Origin: Morchella semilibera
Taxonomy: Eukaryota; Ascomycota; Pezizomycetes; Pezizales; Morchellaceae
Length of the DNA: 64,000 nt
NCBI GenBank assembly: GCA_009192285.1
Contig: WBVU01000010.1
Span: forward strand, 742,111-806,110
Direction: 5' to 3'
The notes below the pieces were generated by a model. That model was not told the origin of the DNA and ran no database searches. It was given only the letters and a program-made list of their open reading frames with translations. Below are positions 22,993 to 34,104 of this stretch, in pieces. Position numbers and translations under genes: made by a program. Every line of letters starts with the position of its first letter. The first letter of the stretch is position 1.

Positions 22993-23367
22993 ATGCACCA
23001 ATCCATTACTATCCAGATACCAACAACAAACATTAGAGGTATAGTGGAATTAGATGTGCAGGTACTTCCGGGACACCACCCCTCACCTCACCTGCTACTT
23101 TACTGCAAACAACATCCACTACCAGAACTCAGAAAAGATCTTACCGCCACAATCAAACCAATGCCACTCAACTGGATGACCGTCATGCATACAGAGAAAG
23201 GACTTCAGGCAACCATCGATACATTTCTTCTACCATCCCAGATCGCCACTAGAAACTGGACATTAGGGGAGAGGGATGGAGATAGAGGAGAACACGTAGG
23301 ATGGGGGAGACTTGAGGGTCTCTGGTCTGCAAGGAAATGGAGAAAGAGTACGGAGACTAAAATATAG
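22993..23367 (+). pseudogene. LINE C-terminal tail
   Basis: PELRKDLTATIKPMPLNWMTVMHTEKGLQATIDTFLLPSQIATRNW resembles the end of Tad1-type LINE polyproteins, after RNase H (GLxAT...xATRxW pattern, from family knowledge). Confidence 0.55.
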
Positions 23368-23600
23368 TGGCCGCTCGCTCTCGCCACCTATCGTTATGAG
23401 CTGGAATTGGAAGAGGACAACATGCTCATTGATAAACCTTGAAAGAGGGTTGATAGGAACACATCGCCGCATACTCGGCCGTGAGGAGGATTCGCTTTAT
23501 GAAGGATTAGTATTATGACCGTACATGACTTGGTCTTGTCTTTGTATGCCATATCCGGTTCGGATGCAAGGGCAGTAATGGATAATGAAATAAATTAAAT

Positions 23601-24633
23601 AAACCCTTCAAGCCCTTCTAAAACTGCCTACAGAGGTTCTGGGGGCCTATTCACCGTCGTCCTGCTGGTTTATCCTTCTGCATCTATAGGATGGTTTCTG
23701 TCCCAAGTGGAGAGTGGATAAGCATACTCCATACCTATACTAATGGTCCATGTGAGAAGACGTATTCGCACTTATGTAATGCCCACCCCGATAAGTTCAT
23801 GGAAGGGTAATATTCAGACCTTCAAGTTCCTATCCAAAAAAATAGGGGGCTTTCATAATTCTTTTTCTTTTATCAATAATTGTTCCAAAACACGATTATT
23901 TATCACCTCTTACTTTGCCTATAAGTCTCACGCTTGGCTCATCCCTTTGGGTGAAGGCGTTGGGGCCTGGTGGTGAGGGCCCAGCTACGGATTGCCCGAA
24001 GGCCTATGAAGCACTGCACAAAGCTTTAAGGGTTTTTGCCTCTGTGGCCCTAAGCCAACCTTCCAGCTTCTTGATCGTCTCCCGATCATCACATATTCCA
24101 GATCTGGGGCGCATTAAGCTGCCTGCCCGGGGTGCCGAATTGGACAATTTGCCTCGTTAGAAGGCTCGAACAGCCCTAATTTTAGGGCCGCCTGGAGTGG
24201 CCATGGGACTCGCTTCAGCGCAGGAGGGGCTGCTAAATCATACATAGACATCACTTTTGAGGAATGCCGGTAAATGGCGGTAAGCGACGCAATTCCCATA
24301 CCAGTCTTATGGACGGTACGTTTATCGCTTGGGATGGCAGTAGCCTTCTCTGGGTCAATAACATGTCAGTTATTGCTGTCGGGCCTGGAAGGTATTCCTA
24401 AATTCTCGTTACGTTGCTGTGGGAAAAAGTTACCTCCGTAGGACTTGAGTACCATCTTGTAATTATCTTCGTTATCCACGGAAAAATATATAAATAATCA
24501 TGATCGTATTGTCCTCATTACTTTTTCGCTGCTTCTTGATTAGTATCTTACAATGAATGCGGCCCATAGGTTGCATGCTTGTTTTGATTCTTTATAGAGT
24601 CCTCTGAAGCCTTGTCTAACCACTTGGGCGGCT
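23601..24633. other. Unassigned DNA
   Basis: No gene seen. Words like AGAAGGCTCGAACAGCC and CTCTGAAGCCTTG appear here as in the region beyond 26 kb. It may hold the 3' side of the minus-strand host gene remnant that ends at 24634. Confidence 0.4.
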
Positions 24634-25714
24634 TCAAATTCGTGAGGCCTTGTGATCACATGGCATATTCGCCACAAGTAAGTGAATGAAGAATCGCCCT
24701 GAGCTGGATTTATTCATCCACGCTGTCCTTGTCATCTCATCGGCGAGCTCTTTGCATAGAGTTTTATAGATACTATCTTTATCTAAGTGCAAGATCCTCC
24801 GGCAGTTGTATGTGGTCTGGCAAATGTACTTGGCGGGCTGTTTGTATCGTGGTGCCATTTCAGGGTCCTCCTTGGTCTTTTGGACCCGCTTCCTGACTTG
24901 TGGGTCTATGTGATGGAGTAACCTGACGCAAAGAAGAAAATGACAATGATGACGCAGAAGGACTCGAGGAGCACAGCCTAAGCAACGAGGGGCCGACGAA
25001 GACAAGGGCAACACCAGGCAGGCACAAGCATAGGCACGCGGCAAAGGCAAAGGCATAGGGCACAATGGTGCACAAGGGCAGGGAGAGTGAGGACGCGGAT
25101 GGACTCAACGAGAACGATAAGAGGTACTGATGGATTTCCTCTTTCTAAAGACAGAGTCTTGGTACAGAGAAGCTTGGCTTAGAAATAGAAGATAGAACTC
25201 CTATGTATCCGAGATTAACAAGAAGATGAGACAGAGAGAAAAGAAAGAAAGAACTAAGGAAAATATCTATCCCCGCTATATTACCACCCCTCCTTCCCCA
25301 GTACGCTATACAACTCATAGCATCAGAGACTCATGAACTCATGAAAACACTAACAAGACACTCATAATCCTCCCACAAACCATCTTCTTATTACATATAC
25401 AAAAATGCTCACGCCATGAAACCTCTATGAATACAATTAACGACAAACCCCTTTTCCTTAAGCTCACCCTCCTCGCTTAACATCACCGCTAACCACAATA
25501 ACAGTGCTTCGACTCTCTCTACCGAACCCTCAGACCGAATGCCAAGTACGCGTGGACAGTCTAACCTGGGGGTAGGGAACGTCGAGCTTATGGGTAGGTG
25601 TCGTTGGGTGGGACGTAGGGGCCCACCGCAAGCCCTTGGGAGTCTGGATCTGAGGCCCGATCTTGAAGGCTCAGATCTGGGAGGACGTAGAACAGGGCGT
25701 TTCGGAGGTCTCAC
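24634..25714 (-). pseudogene. Second copy of the unknown acidic-gene family, split by solo LTR
   Basis: Segments 25559-25714 and 24634-24903 (minus). Removing the solo LTR 24909-25558 with one GTCTA joins FPTPRLD in frame to PQVRKRVQKTKEDPEMAPRY. The following ELADEMTRTAWMNKSSSG matches DLAAEMTRTGWVNKRTSG of 6406-7791, with similar spacing upstream (NCRRILHLDKD against NRLRKDL). Ends at a stop at 24634 soon after the shared motif, so it is a fragment. No function is known to me. Confidence 0.55.
24909..25558 (-). repeat. Solo LTR, family A
   Basis: 650 bp, TGTGATGG...GGACA on the plus strand, flanked by GTCTA (24904-24908 and 25559-25563). On the minus strand it reads in the orientation of the family A element at 59736-64000. 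Confidence 0.88.
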
Positions 25715-25739
25715 ATTTTCGAACTTTCCCCTGTGCTAG

Positions 25740-28700
25740 AGTATCTCTCCTCTTGTACTCGATCTCCTATGTAAAGGGATGGCAAACTTACTGCTGAGGC
25801 TGAACTAAGGCTGGAGCCCGCAGCTCTCACTATAATTACTGCCGTGATTAATGGTCCGTACCTCCCATTTTTTGGAATGTGTTTTTATCACTATGGGAGG
25901 TATATGCCGTGCTTAGTTTTTGCCTTGGGTTTAGCTTCCTGGGGTGTTTCGGGGTGTATTAGGTTAGGGTGCGGTTTGGATGTGCGACTTTATAGAAGAG
26001 GAAAAAAAAAAGCCTCCTGTTATATTATGTCATTGCTTGAATATAGATAAAAAAAAAAAATAGAGAGGAAAGAAATGACCATCTTATATTCGTGTATGTA
26101 TAAACTCTTGAAGGCTTCCAGAGACTTGGAGATAGTGTAGTAAGCTTGAGCCAGTTGCTATCGATCCTAGGGATGGATAGGGATAGAAGTAGGAGAAATA
26201 TGGAGAATCGCGGGGTATCTTACGATCAAGACCTTCACTACGTCAAAGTTATTGATACATTGAACATCAATATTGAATCATATGATGTCACCTCGAGTAT
26301 ATTGTGATCAGAACGTTAAGTCATAAGATATGATCTAATCGGTGCAGCGGGCCCATTTAGAAGTTGGCCCAACCTCCCTGGAAAGCCTCCCAAGGCCTAG
26401 GAAGCTTAAGGAAGCCCCCAGGGGCTCCAAAGAGTCTCCAAAAAGCCTCCAGAGCCTCCGAAAGCCTACCACCAATATTGACTATCAGAATGAGATCACG
26501 ATGTTCATTTGCCATACGGAGCTACGCCATGCTTTGGTAGTTTCCGATCGACATCTCTCAAAGTCCACCGCATCCGCGGACCCGCGGGTGGTACGACAGG
26601 CAGCTTTCAGGGACTCCCGTTGAGGGCTCGCGGAGCCTTTCCCGAAGGTCAAGGAGTCCCATGAGGGTGGACATTTGAAACATACCAGAACGAAAGCGAA
26701 TCCATACTGAATCGAATGATTGATCATACTTGGGATTCCACGCGGTTTTAATCTAGGCAAACTACCATATACGATGGGTGCAGGAGCCTCTTTTCACCGC
26801 AACCGGGATATGATGAGGCTCCGGAAAAGCCTTTTGATCAATCCCATGGCAGCCTTTCGAATCAAAGCAGAGGAATTTCGGTTTATCGCGCTGGTTCCTA
26901 CAATCGAATGTATCTCAGGGTCAAATAGACGATTTCTTCCGCACCGTACGCCCTCTAACAAGGCTCTACAGCACTGGTAAGAGGCTTCGCACGCCTCCCA
27001 CTCGACGAGAATGTCGTCTATGGGGGGGTTGGAAAAGAGAGTTGGATACACTCAGAGGTGAAAATGGGCGGGGCAGAAAATCCCTTACTACTACAGGGAA
27101 CCCTATGAAATATAGTGCGTTTTCTTCTGGGACAACGTGCATTTAGGGAGTCCTTGGTGTATTCACCTTATTATGGAATACATGAAATGGGGGAGCAGAT
27201 GTGATGGGGAGATGGCCACACGGCATGATTACTGGTGTGGGAGATGCAGGTTCGCAACACTTACTTAGAAGGCTCCAGGGAGCCTCCGCTAACCCCTCAA
27301 AATGTTATAGAATACCCTTCCACAAGGATGCAATCGGTGGTGGCCTAAAGTAATATGTGCATCAGACGGAACACACTCACGTAATTTCAGTGGTGACAAG
27401 AAGGCTTGGCCAGTAATAACCATAATCGATTGGCAAATATCACCTCGGACAGCAGGTAAATAAACCCCTCTAATTACGCCGATCATGAACTCCTACTCTA
27501 ACTTGCCGAAGGGCCTACCAAAGGTTGGATGTGGCGTACGAACAAACGCCGTTGGGAGAAGCCGATGGCCTTCACCAGGTCCTCTCTGAGTTCTAGAAGG
27601 CCTTTCAGGGCCCTGCGGAAGGGGGTGGCTTATAACATGCGCTGGAATTGGCTATGTGCGCCTATGTTACCCGATAGCTATGTGCATGGGATTGCGGATC
27701 AACCCAGAACACCGCCTCGCTGCTAAAAAAAAACCTCAACATCAGCCTGCCTAGGTACGAAGTTGATTTCAAGGGCCTAGGGAGCCTTCAAAGAAAACCC
27801 GCCACGCATTCAGAGCCGATATATTGAAATGGTAGAGCGTTATAAGGAGGATACGTCAGATACAGGCACCCGTTGAATACCTAGTGTCGAAAATCCTTAA
27901 AACTTCTGTACAATGCTTTGTGGCCTTAAGCCGAAAGGCTCAGGTGTATGAATCTTACAGCCAGATATGTTGCATAAATATTTAATCTCGGCCTATTGAA
28001 ACATATGATGGAATGATTCAATCGTTTTGGAAAAAACACAATCGGCTAGAGAATTTTGATCGGCTTGGGCGTCCTTAAGCCTTACCAGGGCTTGCTGTAC
28101 CAAATAAGGCTTTTGGGCAACTACTCAATGGCAAGGTAAAGAAATGGCGTCATCCTCGGCCGGATAGTTCTAGGAGCCTTTGCAGTGGCTCTTTGGAACC
28201 CCCAAAAAGCTTCGCAGAGCGACTTCGGGAGATCCCTTGAGGTGTGTTTCGGTCCACTAATCGAATTTCCACTTTGATGGCACAGTACACTAACGCAAAT
28301 ACAAAAGAAACACTAACTATCTAAGGGTATCCTCGAAGATTTCCACAGTATAAGGATGTGCTTTCTGGGAATTTAGAAGCCGATAAATCGAACAAGGAAA
28401 GAGGCCAAAGGAATGCGAACAAAGGCTGCTGCAAGGCTCGGGAGCATTGACAGAGGCTGGCGGAGCTTGAGGAAATTCGCGAGGCTTCTCATTTCAACTT
28501 CATTAAAATGCATCTTCTTTCACACTTCCGGGGGCATGTAGAGTGATTTGGTAATATTCCAATGTTTTCAACCGATGTGAGCGAGTTAGCTCATAGGCAA
28601 CAAATTAAGATGGCTTATGCAGGCCTTCCAAAATAAGGTCGACGCAACAGTTCAGAATTCGGCTTAACCACTACAATGGCGTAGGCTATAGAGATACGGG

Positions 28701-29849
28701 TCTTAAATCTAAAAGATATCGTTTGTCAGTCTTCCAGACATTAAAGAGGGCCTCCCAAGCCATCGAGAGAGCCTCCGGGGCATGTTGGAAGTATTCAAAA
28801 ACGAGGACCCACAAAGGACAAACGAAACATTCCTAGACGATGATAAACACCCGGAACCTAGGATGTTGACCCCCGACGGTGGACCCCACATATTATCTGA
28901 TATCGCCGATATGATTAAAATCAATAGAAGAACACTAGCAAGAGCGGCGTCGGAATATGGTCAGGGCTTGAGCCGGGGAGAACAAGGCTTATTGAGCCTT
29001 CTGGAGTGCCCGGTGGGGTGCTTTAAGTGCCTACAGGTGCCAGTATCAATTTTTCAGAAAGCCTGAACAGTTAGCGAGATACACAATATACGGTGTCGGG
29101 AGAGGCAATTATTTAGGAAAAGGTCGACTCGAAATGATTGGGCATGGATTAAGGTGGCCACAAACGGAGCCATGGGGAAGCCTTTCAGGGACCGGCCCTA
29201 CGCAGGGCTTGTAAGAGCAATAATTCAAGATAGGTGACAGTATATCGACGAAAACATATCAGACTTTGTCCTTGTAGAGCTACTGGAAGCCAAGGATAGG
29301 GGTCTTCCAAACGGCTCAACACAGTCTTCTTAGAGTTGCGAGGGTCTCGGCAAAGGTTTTGGGTAGTTAATATCAAGTAGTGTTTTTGGGAATGGCTCAT
29401 TTGTTCGAGCTGGGACAGGATAAATCGCTTGTGAAACACGAAGGATAGATTGGAAAACGTGAATTTGAAATTGATATATAGTGACAATGTCTCTGGTGGC
29501 CCTGGGGAAAGGTACAGAAGTGCCTCCATAAAGGCTCGAGTTGACTTCAGACTGGCATAAGCAAATGTATTTGAATAAAATTAAACAATGATAGTAACTC
29601 GAAACATGATGATCTAGATCGGGGACTCAATGAGGGCTCCAAACCCTTATAAAGGCGCAGAGGCCAGAAGCTTCTGGCTGGCGGGGTATTGTTGCTATAT
29701 AAGAGCTTGCTTTATATTGCTTCTTTTTTTGCGCTGAAAATTACTAGGTCTGTTTCGGTGCCTCGGCCGAGCCTTCCACGAGGTGCTTTCCTGAGCCTTC
29801 CAGCAAGGAGTTCCGTTCACGCAGAAGCGAATCTTTACTAATCAAAGCT
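25740..29849. other. Gene-poor region with recurring GC-rich words
   Basis: No complete gene and no TE protein. Every 100-300 bases a 10-25 bp cluster of AGCCTCC / GGAGGCT / GAAGCCTT type words occurs in either orientation, for example near 26390, 26450, 27280, 27770, 28190, 28750, 29000, 29640. Open segments between them (minus 26794-27051; plus 28782-28960, with FLDDDKHPEPRMLTPDGG) look protein-like but cannot be joined. Homopolymer A runs lie at 26007-26015 and 26049-26059. Confidence 0.4.
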
Positions 29850-30126
29850 CGGAAGCCCTCTGGAAGGCTCAGGAAGCCCTCTGGAAGGCCGGAGGCGAGA
29901 AACAATTGCGAGGTGTCAGGAGAGGAGGGTAAAGAAGGCCAGGGAGCCCTCTAGAAGGCTCAGGAGGCTACATACAATTTAGCGAGGTGTCAGGAGAGGT
30001 AAGGAGGGTAACAGAATGCTCGGAACTCTCTAGAAGGCTTCGGGAGGCCATCGGAGGCTCGGGAGGCAGCGCAAATGGTTGCGAGGATATAAGGAGAGAC
30101 GGGAGGGTAATTGCCTTGGCAACGGC
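29850..30126. repeat. Degenerate tandem repeat, three units of 70-100 bp
   Basis: Each unit has CCCTCTAGAAGGCT (or close), then AATT/AAAT, GCGAGGTGTCAGGAGAG and GGAGGGTAA. Approximate units: 29875-29943, 29944-30023, 30024-30126. It lies directly beside the break in the family B protease (30187). Confidence 0.65.
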
Positions 30127-30186
30127 CTCCGGAGACCCAGTCAAGCCTCTGGAGAGAGTTTGAATCTTGCTGATGTATGATGGAAT

Positions 30187-30243
30187 GAAAGAATCTTTAT
30201 TTTGAGAAATAGAACAAGTTACGACTAATTGATTCCCATCCAT
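30187..30243 (-). pseudogene. pol: Start of protease ORF of family B element, truncated
   Basis: MDGNQLVVTCSISQNKDSF aligns with the start of the protease ORF at 2408 (LVVACNIAHNKNS). After about 19 codons the similarity stops and the unrelated repeat DNA begins, so pol was lost here by deletion or rearrangement. Confidence 0.7.
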
Positions 30244-30317
30244 ATCCTTCTCCGAAACCGAAAACCCAGAAACTGAAATTTTAGAAAAGTCCTTGAACCG
30301 TCCCTGGAGTGAGCCAC

Positions 30318-31763
30318 TCAGTCCAGGGAAAAATCTTTTAACGCCTCATCGTCAGAGGCTTCTTCCTTCTCTTCTTCCCTAATATCTACCCTAGTTCTCC
30401 TCATCCTGAGGGCTGGGTTCCTGGGTGCCGGCGCCTGCGGACAATCCCTAACGAGGTGACCTACACCTCCACAATAAAAGCATCTATTCTCCGTGCGGCG
30501 GGCCTCTCTTTCCTGAGGGTCTGGGCGGCCACGGCCTTGCGACAAATCCATAGGGGCCACTCCTCCGGGCGTATGGGACGGGTGAGCAGCTGGAGGATTG
30601 GGGCGAGCGGGGGCTTGATAGCGAGGAGCTGGAGGAGGCGGAGCTGAGTATCGAGGGGCAGGAGCAGCTGGAGCCTGGTAGCGGGTTGCGGAGGGAGCGG
30701 GAGCGACGTAGCGAGGTGCCGGGCGAGCTTGGGGTGCGGGGGCCTGGTAGCGAGGGCGGTAGCGAGCAGTGATAATCTGCTGCTTGTTGTCCAAGCGTTG
30801 GAGAATGGTGGCGAGTTCAATGACGGTAGCGGGGGTCTCCTCGTGGACCATGAGCTTGGTGAGTTCCTCGCTCAGGCCTTCCATGAGAGCCTCCACATTG
30901 GCAGTTTCTCCCATACCAGCCTCCGCAGCATAGCGTTGGAACTCGGCGAAGTATTCTGAGAAGGGACGATTGAGTTGCCTAATTCTTCTGAGGGCACGAC
31001 GGGCAGTACCTACCTGATATGGGTCTCCGAATGCTGTATTTAAAATTTCAAAAAACCTTTCCATGTAGGGAAGGTTGATACCGGTAACGGTAATATAGGG
31101 CATAAATTGGTCCGCGGCAGGGCCTTTCAGGCGAGAGATGGCATACGTAAGTTGATTTTGAAGAGTGGGGTACCTGTCGGCATTGCCCAGAAGCTTGAGT
31201 TTCAACATATTTTGGAACTGAGTAAGTCCCTTTCGGTTACCTCGGTACTTCTCCGGGTCGGGAAGCTTCTCTGACCTTTCAGGCCTTGGTTCCTGGGTGA
31301 GGGTGAGGCCTTCTAGGAGGCGATTGCGATGACGAGGGGGAGGTGGCGGAATGGGGTCTGCTGCTGGAGGTGGAGGAGGGGGTGGAAGTGCGATCTGGGC
31401 AGCAAGTGCGGCCTCAGCGGCTTGCGTTGCTTGATTTGCTATGCGTACTTGAGTTTGGAGGGTGGTCACCTGAGTTTCCAGGGCGGTTATCTGTCTTTCC
31501 AGATCCTGGTTCTCCCTTTCCAACTCCGTAAGCTTCTTTGTCCATTCTTTTCGAGCCTCATCCGCATCTTCCTGTTTGCCTTGCCATTCTATGATAAGTT
31601 GTTTAACGGCTTGTTGAGAACGAAACATAAGATCATGGATTTTCTTGACTTCCTCACTGGCATCTTCGGCGACGGTGGGATGGGTGGCTACAAACATATC
31701 CAGATCCCTTTGGAGGATCTCGTAGAGTCCTTCTGACTCTTCCATTGGGTCTGCGTGTGACAT
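30318..31763 (-). CDS. gag: Gag polyprotein of family B chromovirus (intact)
   Basis: 481 residues, ATG at 31763, the only complete retroelement ORF in the window. Order: acidic N-terminus, coiled coil at about 55-115, a Pro-rich stretch near 120-150, Gag core from about 165 (RSEKLPDPEKYRG) to 330, repeated RYxAPAPxAP segments around 340-400, and a CCHC zinc knuckle (CFYCGGVGHLVRDC, about 428-441). It forms the particle shell and binds RNA. The start lies 58 bases after the 5' LTR. Pol is missing downstream, so the element cannot move on its own, though Gag could still be made. Confidence 0.92.
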   Translation of the reverse strand: MSHADPMEESEGLYEILQRDLDMFVATHPTVAEDASEEVKKIHDLMFRSQQAVKQLIIEWQGKQEDADEARKEWTKKLTELERENQDLERQITALETQVTTLQTQVRIANQATQAAEAALAAQIALPPPPPPPAADPIPPPPPRHRNRLLEGLTLTQEPRPERSEKLPDPEKYRGNRKGLTQFQNMLKLKLLGNADRYPTLQNQLTYAISRLKGPAADQFMPYITVTGINLPYMERFFEILNTAFGDPYQVGTARRALRRIRQLNRPFSEYFAEFQRYAAEAGMGETANVEALMEGLSEELTKLMVHEETPATVIELATILQRLDNKQQIITARYRPRYQAPAPQARPAPRYVAPAPSATRYQAPAAPAPRYSAPPPPAPRYQAPARPNPPAAHPSHTPGGVAPMDLSQGRGRPDPQEREARRTENRCFYCGGVGHLVRDCPQAPAPRNPALRMRRTRVDIREEEKEEASDDEALKDFSLD

Positions 31764-31809
31764 GGTGCCAGTGACTTGACGGGGTTTGTTGTGTAGGTTG
31801 GCGTTGAAG

Positions 31810-31819
31810 ACGCAACCTT
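31810..31819 (-). promoter_or_regulatory. Putative self-priming site, family B
   Basis: On the minus strand AAGGTTGCGT starts 2 bases after the LTR and is the perfect complement of ACGCAACCTT in the LTR (minus strand of 32070-32079). It is in the same place as the site at 802-810 but with different bases on both arms. Confidence 0.6.
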
Positions 31820-31821
31820 AG

Positions 31822-32346
31822 TATCACGGAGCGAAGCGAAGACGAGGACGAAAAGTGCCAAGGTACACAACCAAGGCGGAACGAGACGAGGCGGATCGGT
31901 ACGAGACTTAGGCACGAGAAGGAGCGGGGTTCGGGGATGAGGGGCAGAGCAAGGCGGGGGTTACAAGACGAGGACTATAGGGTTTTCCTCCTACCCTCAG
32001 AAGGCTAGGAGCGGGAAAGACGAAGGAGTAACTAGAGATCCTAAAGCTTGGTATTGGCTAAAGGATAGGAAGGTTGCGTGAAGAGGAAAGGAAAGAAGCT
32101 ATCTACGAGCAGGGGCGAGGCCAATATATATATCACACTACCCGACCTGATTACTAACCCGAGTATCCCTGTACAGAACTCCATAGAACCTCCCAAGACC
32201 CCTATATCCGAACCCAACCTTATCCCCTATACCCAAAACCCTATTTCGGAACCGAACCCCTCATACCGAAACCCAAAGAACATAAGAGAATCCCTGACTA
32301 ATCTCTCTTCCCACAACACCACTAGACCGCGCTCCACGCCGTGATA
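31822..32346 (-). repeat. 5' LTR of family B element
   Basis: 525 bp, ending CCACGCCGTGATA like the solo LTR at 8920-9495. A TATATATAT box lies at about 32123-32131, upstream of the gag gene on the minus strand. The right edge abuts a remnant of family A. Confidence 0.85.
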
Positions 32347-32376
32347 AGGAGCTAGGCTATAGGAGGGGACCTGATC
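32347..32376 (+). mobile_element. 3' internal tip of a family A element
   Basis: 30 bases including the purine tract AGGAGGGGACC before the LTR, matching the minus strand of 60369-60400. It shows that the LTR to its right is a 3' LTR of a plus-strand family A element. Confidence 0.75.
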
Positions 32377-33007
32377 TGTCCCGGCGTCTTGGCATCGGCC
32401 CCGAGGGTTCGGTAGTCGAAGCGCTGTTGTGATTGTTTAGGAATGGTTAAGCGAGGAAGGGGTGTGCTAAAGGAGGTTGTTGTCATTTGGTTCTAGGAGG
32501 TTTGATGGCATGATGGATTTGTAATGTAAATAGCGGAGATGGTGGAGAGGAATGTGAGGTGTGGATGCGATGGGTTTCTGTGGGTTTCTATGAACTGATG
32601 TATGAGTCATAGCGGACTGGAGGAGGGGAAGTGTTAAATAGCGGGGTTAGATGTTTTCCTTAGTTCTTTCTTTCTTTTCTCTTCGTCTCGTCTTCCTGTT
32701 ATCTCGGTATATAGGAATCCACTCCTATTTCTAAGCCATAGCCTCTTGTACCAAATACTCAATCCTCTGACGAGAGGAAATCCATAGCATCTCTCATCGT
32801 TCTCGTTGAGGTCCATCTGGTCCTCACTCTCCCTGCTCTCTGCCCTTGTGCCTTTGCCCTTGCCTTTGCCTTCGTCGGTGCCTGTGTTTTTGCCTGCCCA
32901 GTGTTACCTTTATCCTTGTCGCTCTCCTCGTCGCTTATGCTGTGCTCCTCGGGTTCTTCTGCGTCATCATTGTCATCTTCTTCTTTGCGTCGGGTTACTC
33001 CGTCACA
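32377..33007 (+). repeat. LTR, family A
   Basis: 631 bp, TGTCCCGG...GTCACA. Followed directly by a second, 5'-truncated copy. Confidence 0.88.
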
Positions 33008-33402
33008 GTGGAGGGGAGGTGTTAAATAGCGGGTGTAGATGTTTTCCTTAGTTCTTTCTTTCTTTCCTCTCTGTTACGTCTTCCTACCATCTCGGTATAT
33101 AGAAATATACTCCTATTTCCAAGCCATAGCCCCTCGCCTACCAGATCGTGTCCTCTTCAAGAGGAAAACTTATAGTACCTCCGAGTCTCATTGTTCTCAT
33201 TGAGGTCCATCCGGTCCTCACTCTCTCTGCTCTGTGTCCTTGTGCCCTTGCCTTTGCCTTTGCCGGTGCCTGTGCTTGTGCCTGCCAGTGCTTGGCGTTG
33301 TCCCTGTCTTCGTCGGTCTCCTCGTCGCATAGACTGTGCTCCTCGAGTCCTTCTGCATCATCATTGTCATCTTCTACTTTTCGTCGTGTTACTCCGTCAC
33401 AT
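33008..33402 (+). repeat. 5'-truncated second LTR, family A
   Basis: Matches the 3' part of the preceding LTR from its GGAGG-GTGTTAAATAGCG block to the end ACTCCGTCACA. Two LTRs head-to-tail without internal DNA suggest recombination. Confidence 0.82.
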
Positions 33403-33427
33403 CCTACTACCAATCCTTCCTGTCACT

Positions 33428-33555
33428 GAATTCCATAGAAATAAATGATGATACTCTCACCTCATACCGCTTCATCCCCGCTTAGTATAACTCCTTTAGC
33501 CATGACAACACTGCGACCACCAGCCTGTCGGAACCGATTTCAAGACGCCGGGACA
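33428..33555 (-). repeat. Inverted LTR fragment, family A
   Basis: Ends in CAAGACGCCGGGACA, the terminus of family A in opposite orientation. Diverged and short. Confidence 0.6.
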
Positions 33556-34104
33556 AGTTATTAATCCTAGGGGGGGGGGGCTAGAGTGGAACCGCAAGTG
33601 TCTTTCTTCATTTTTTTTTTCTTTCAACTGTTACAGACTCTCCTAAATCATCTATTATATCTTATCTATTCATTATACTCTAAAATGTTACGTATAATGA
33701 TTGTTTCCGACTCTTTTCTATTACAACGAAGAAAAGTCAATAATAGAGTGACCAATTGCAATATACCTCCACCTCCCCCCACTTCCTTTTCTTAGTATAG
33801 CCATCAATAGTTTGCCCCACTACTTCTTTTCATGGAATAGGTCGTACTTTTACAGTATAGGTCGCGCGCCTTGAAAACAGGTCCCGGAATCTATACCTTT
33901 CACCACGCCGGGGAATATATCTTGGAGTTGGTATTGAGAAAACAAGTCTTTTATTCTTTAATGTATTATTAAAGCATACAGAAACATGCTATTACGAACT
34001 ACACCGTTACAATAGACTCTTCTTCCGCACTAGAAATACAAGAAAACTTCTCTGATTCCCCCAGGCTAACCCCTGACCTAGAAAAGATGCCCCCTACGAT
34101 ATCC
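33556..34104. other. Spacer downstream of GH17 gene
   Basis: AT-rich, with a G11 run at 33571-33581. Probably holds the 3' UTR of the GH17 gene. Nothing else seen. Confidence 0.5.

Larger units (their letters stand above)
17894..23600 (+). mobile_element. Tad1-type LINE retrotransposon, 5' truncated and split
   Basis: Endonuclease, reverse transcriptase and a C-terminal tail occur in LINE order on the plus strand. The 5' end is missing (fused to the integrase fragment) and a 1.26-kb foreign segment (about 19189-20448) splits the RT. The 3' region ends in an AT-rich stretch with ATAAATTAAATAAA near 23590-23603. Assignment to the fungal Tad1 group rests on motif wording remembered for that clade. 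Confidence 0.75.

Noticed and set aside
28782-29066. Possible gene with FLDDDKHPEPRMLTPDGGPHILSDIADMIKINRR
   Set aside because: Looks protein-like, but I could not join it to any other exon or recognise a domain; kept only as an observation in the region entry. A profile search would settle it.
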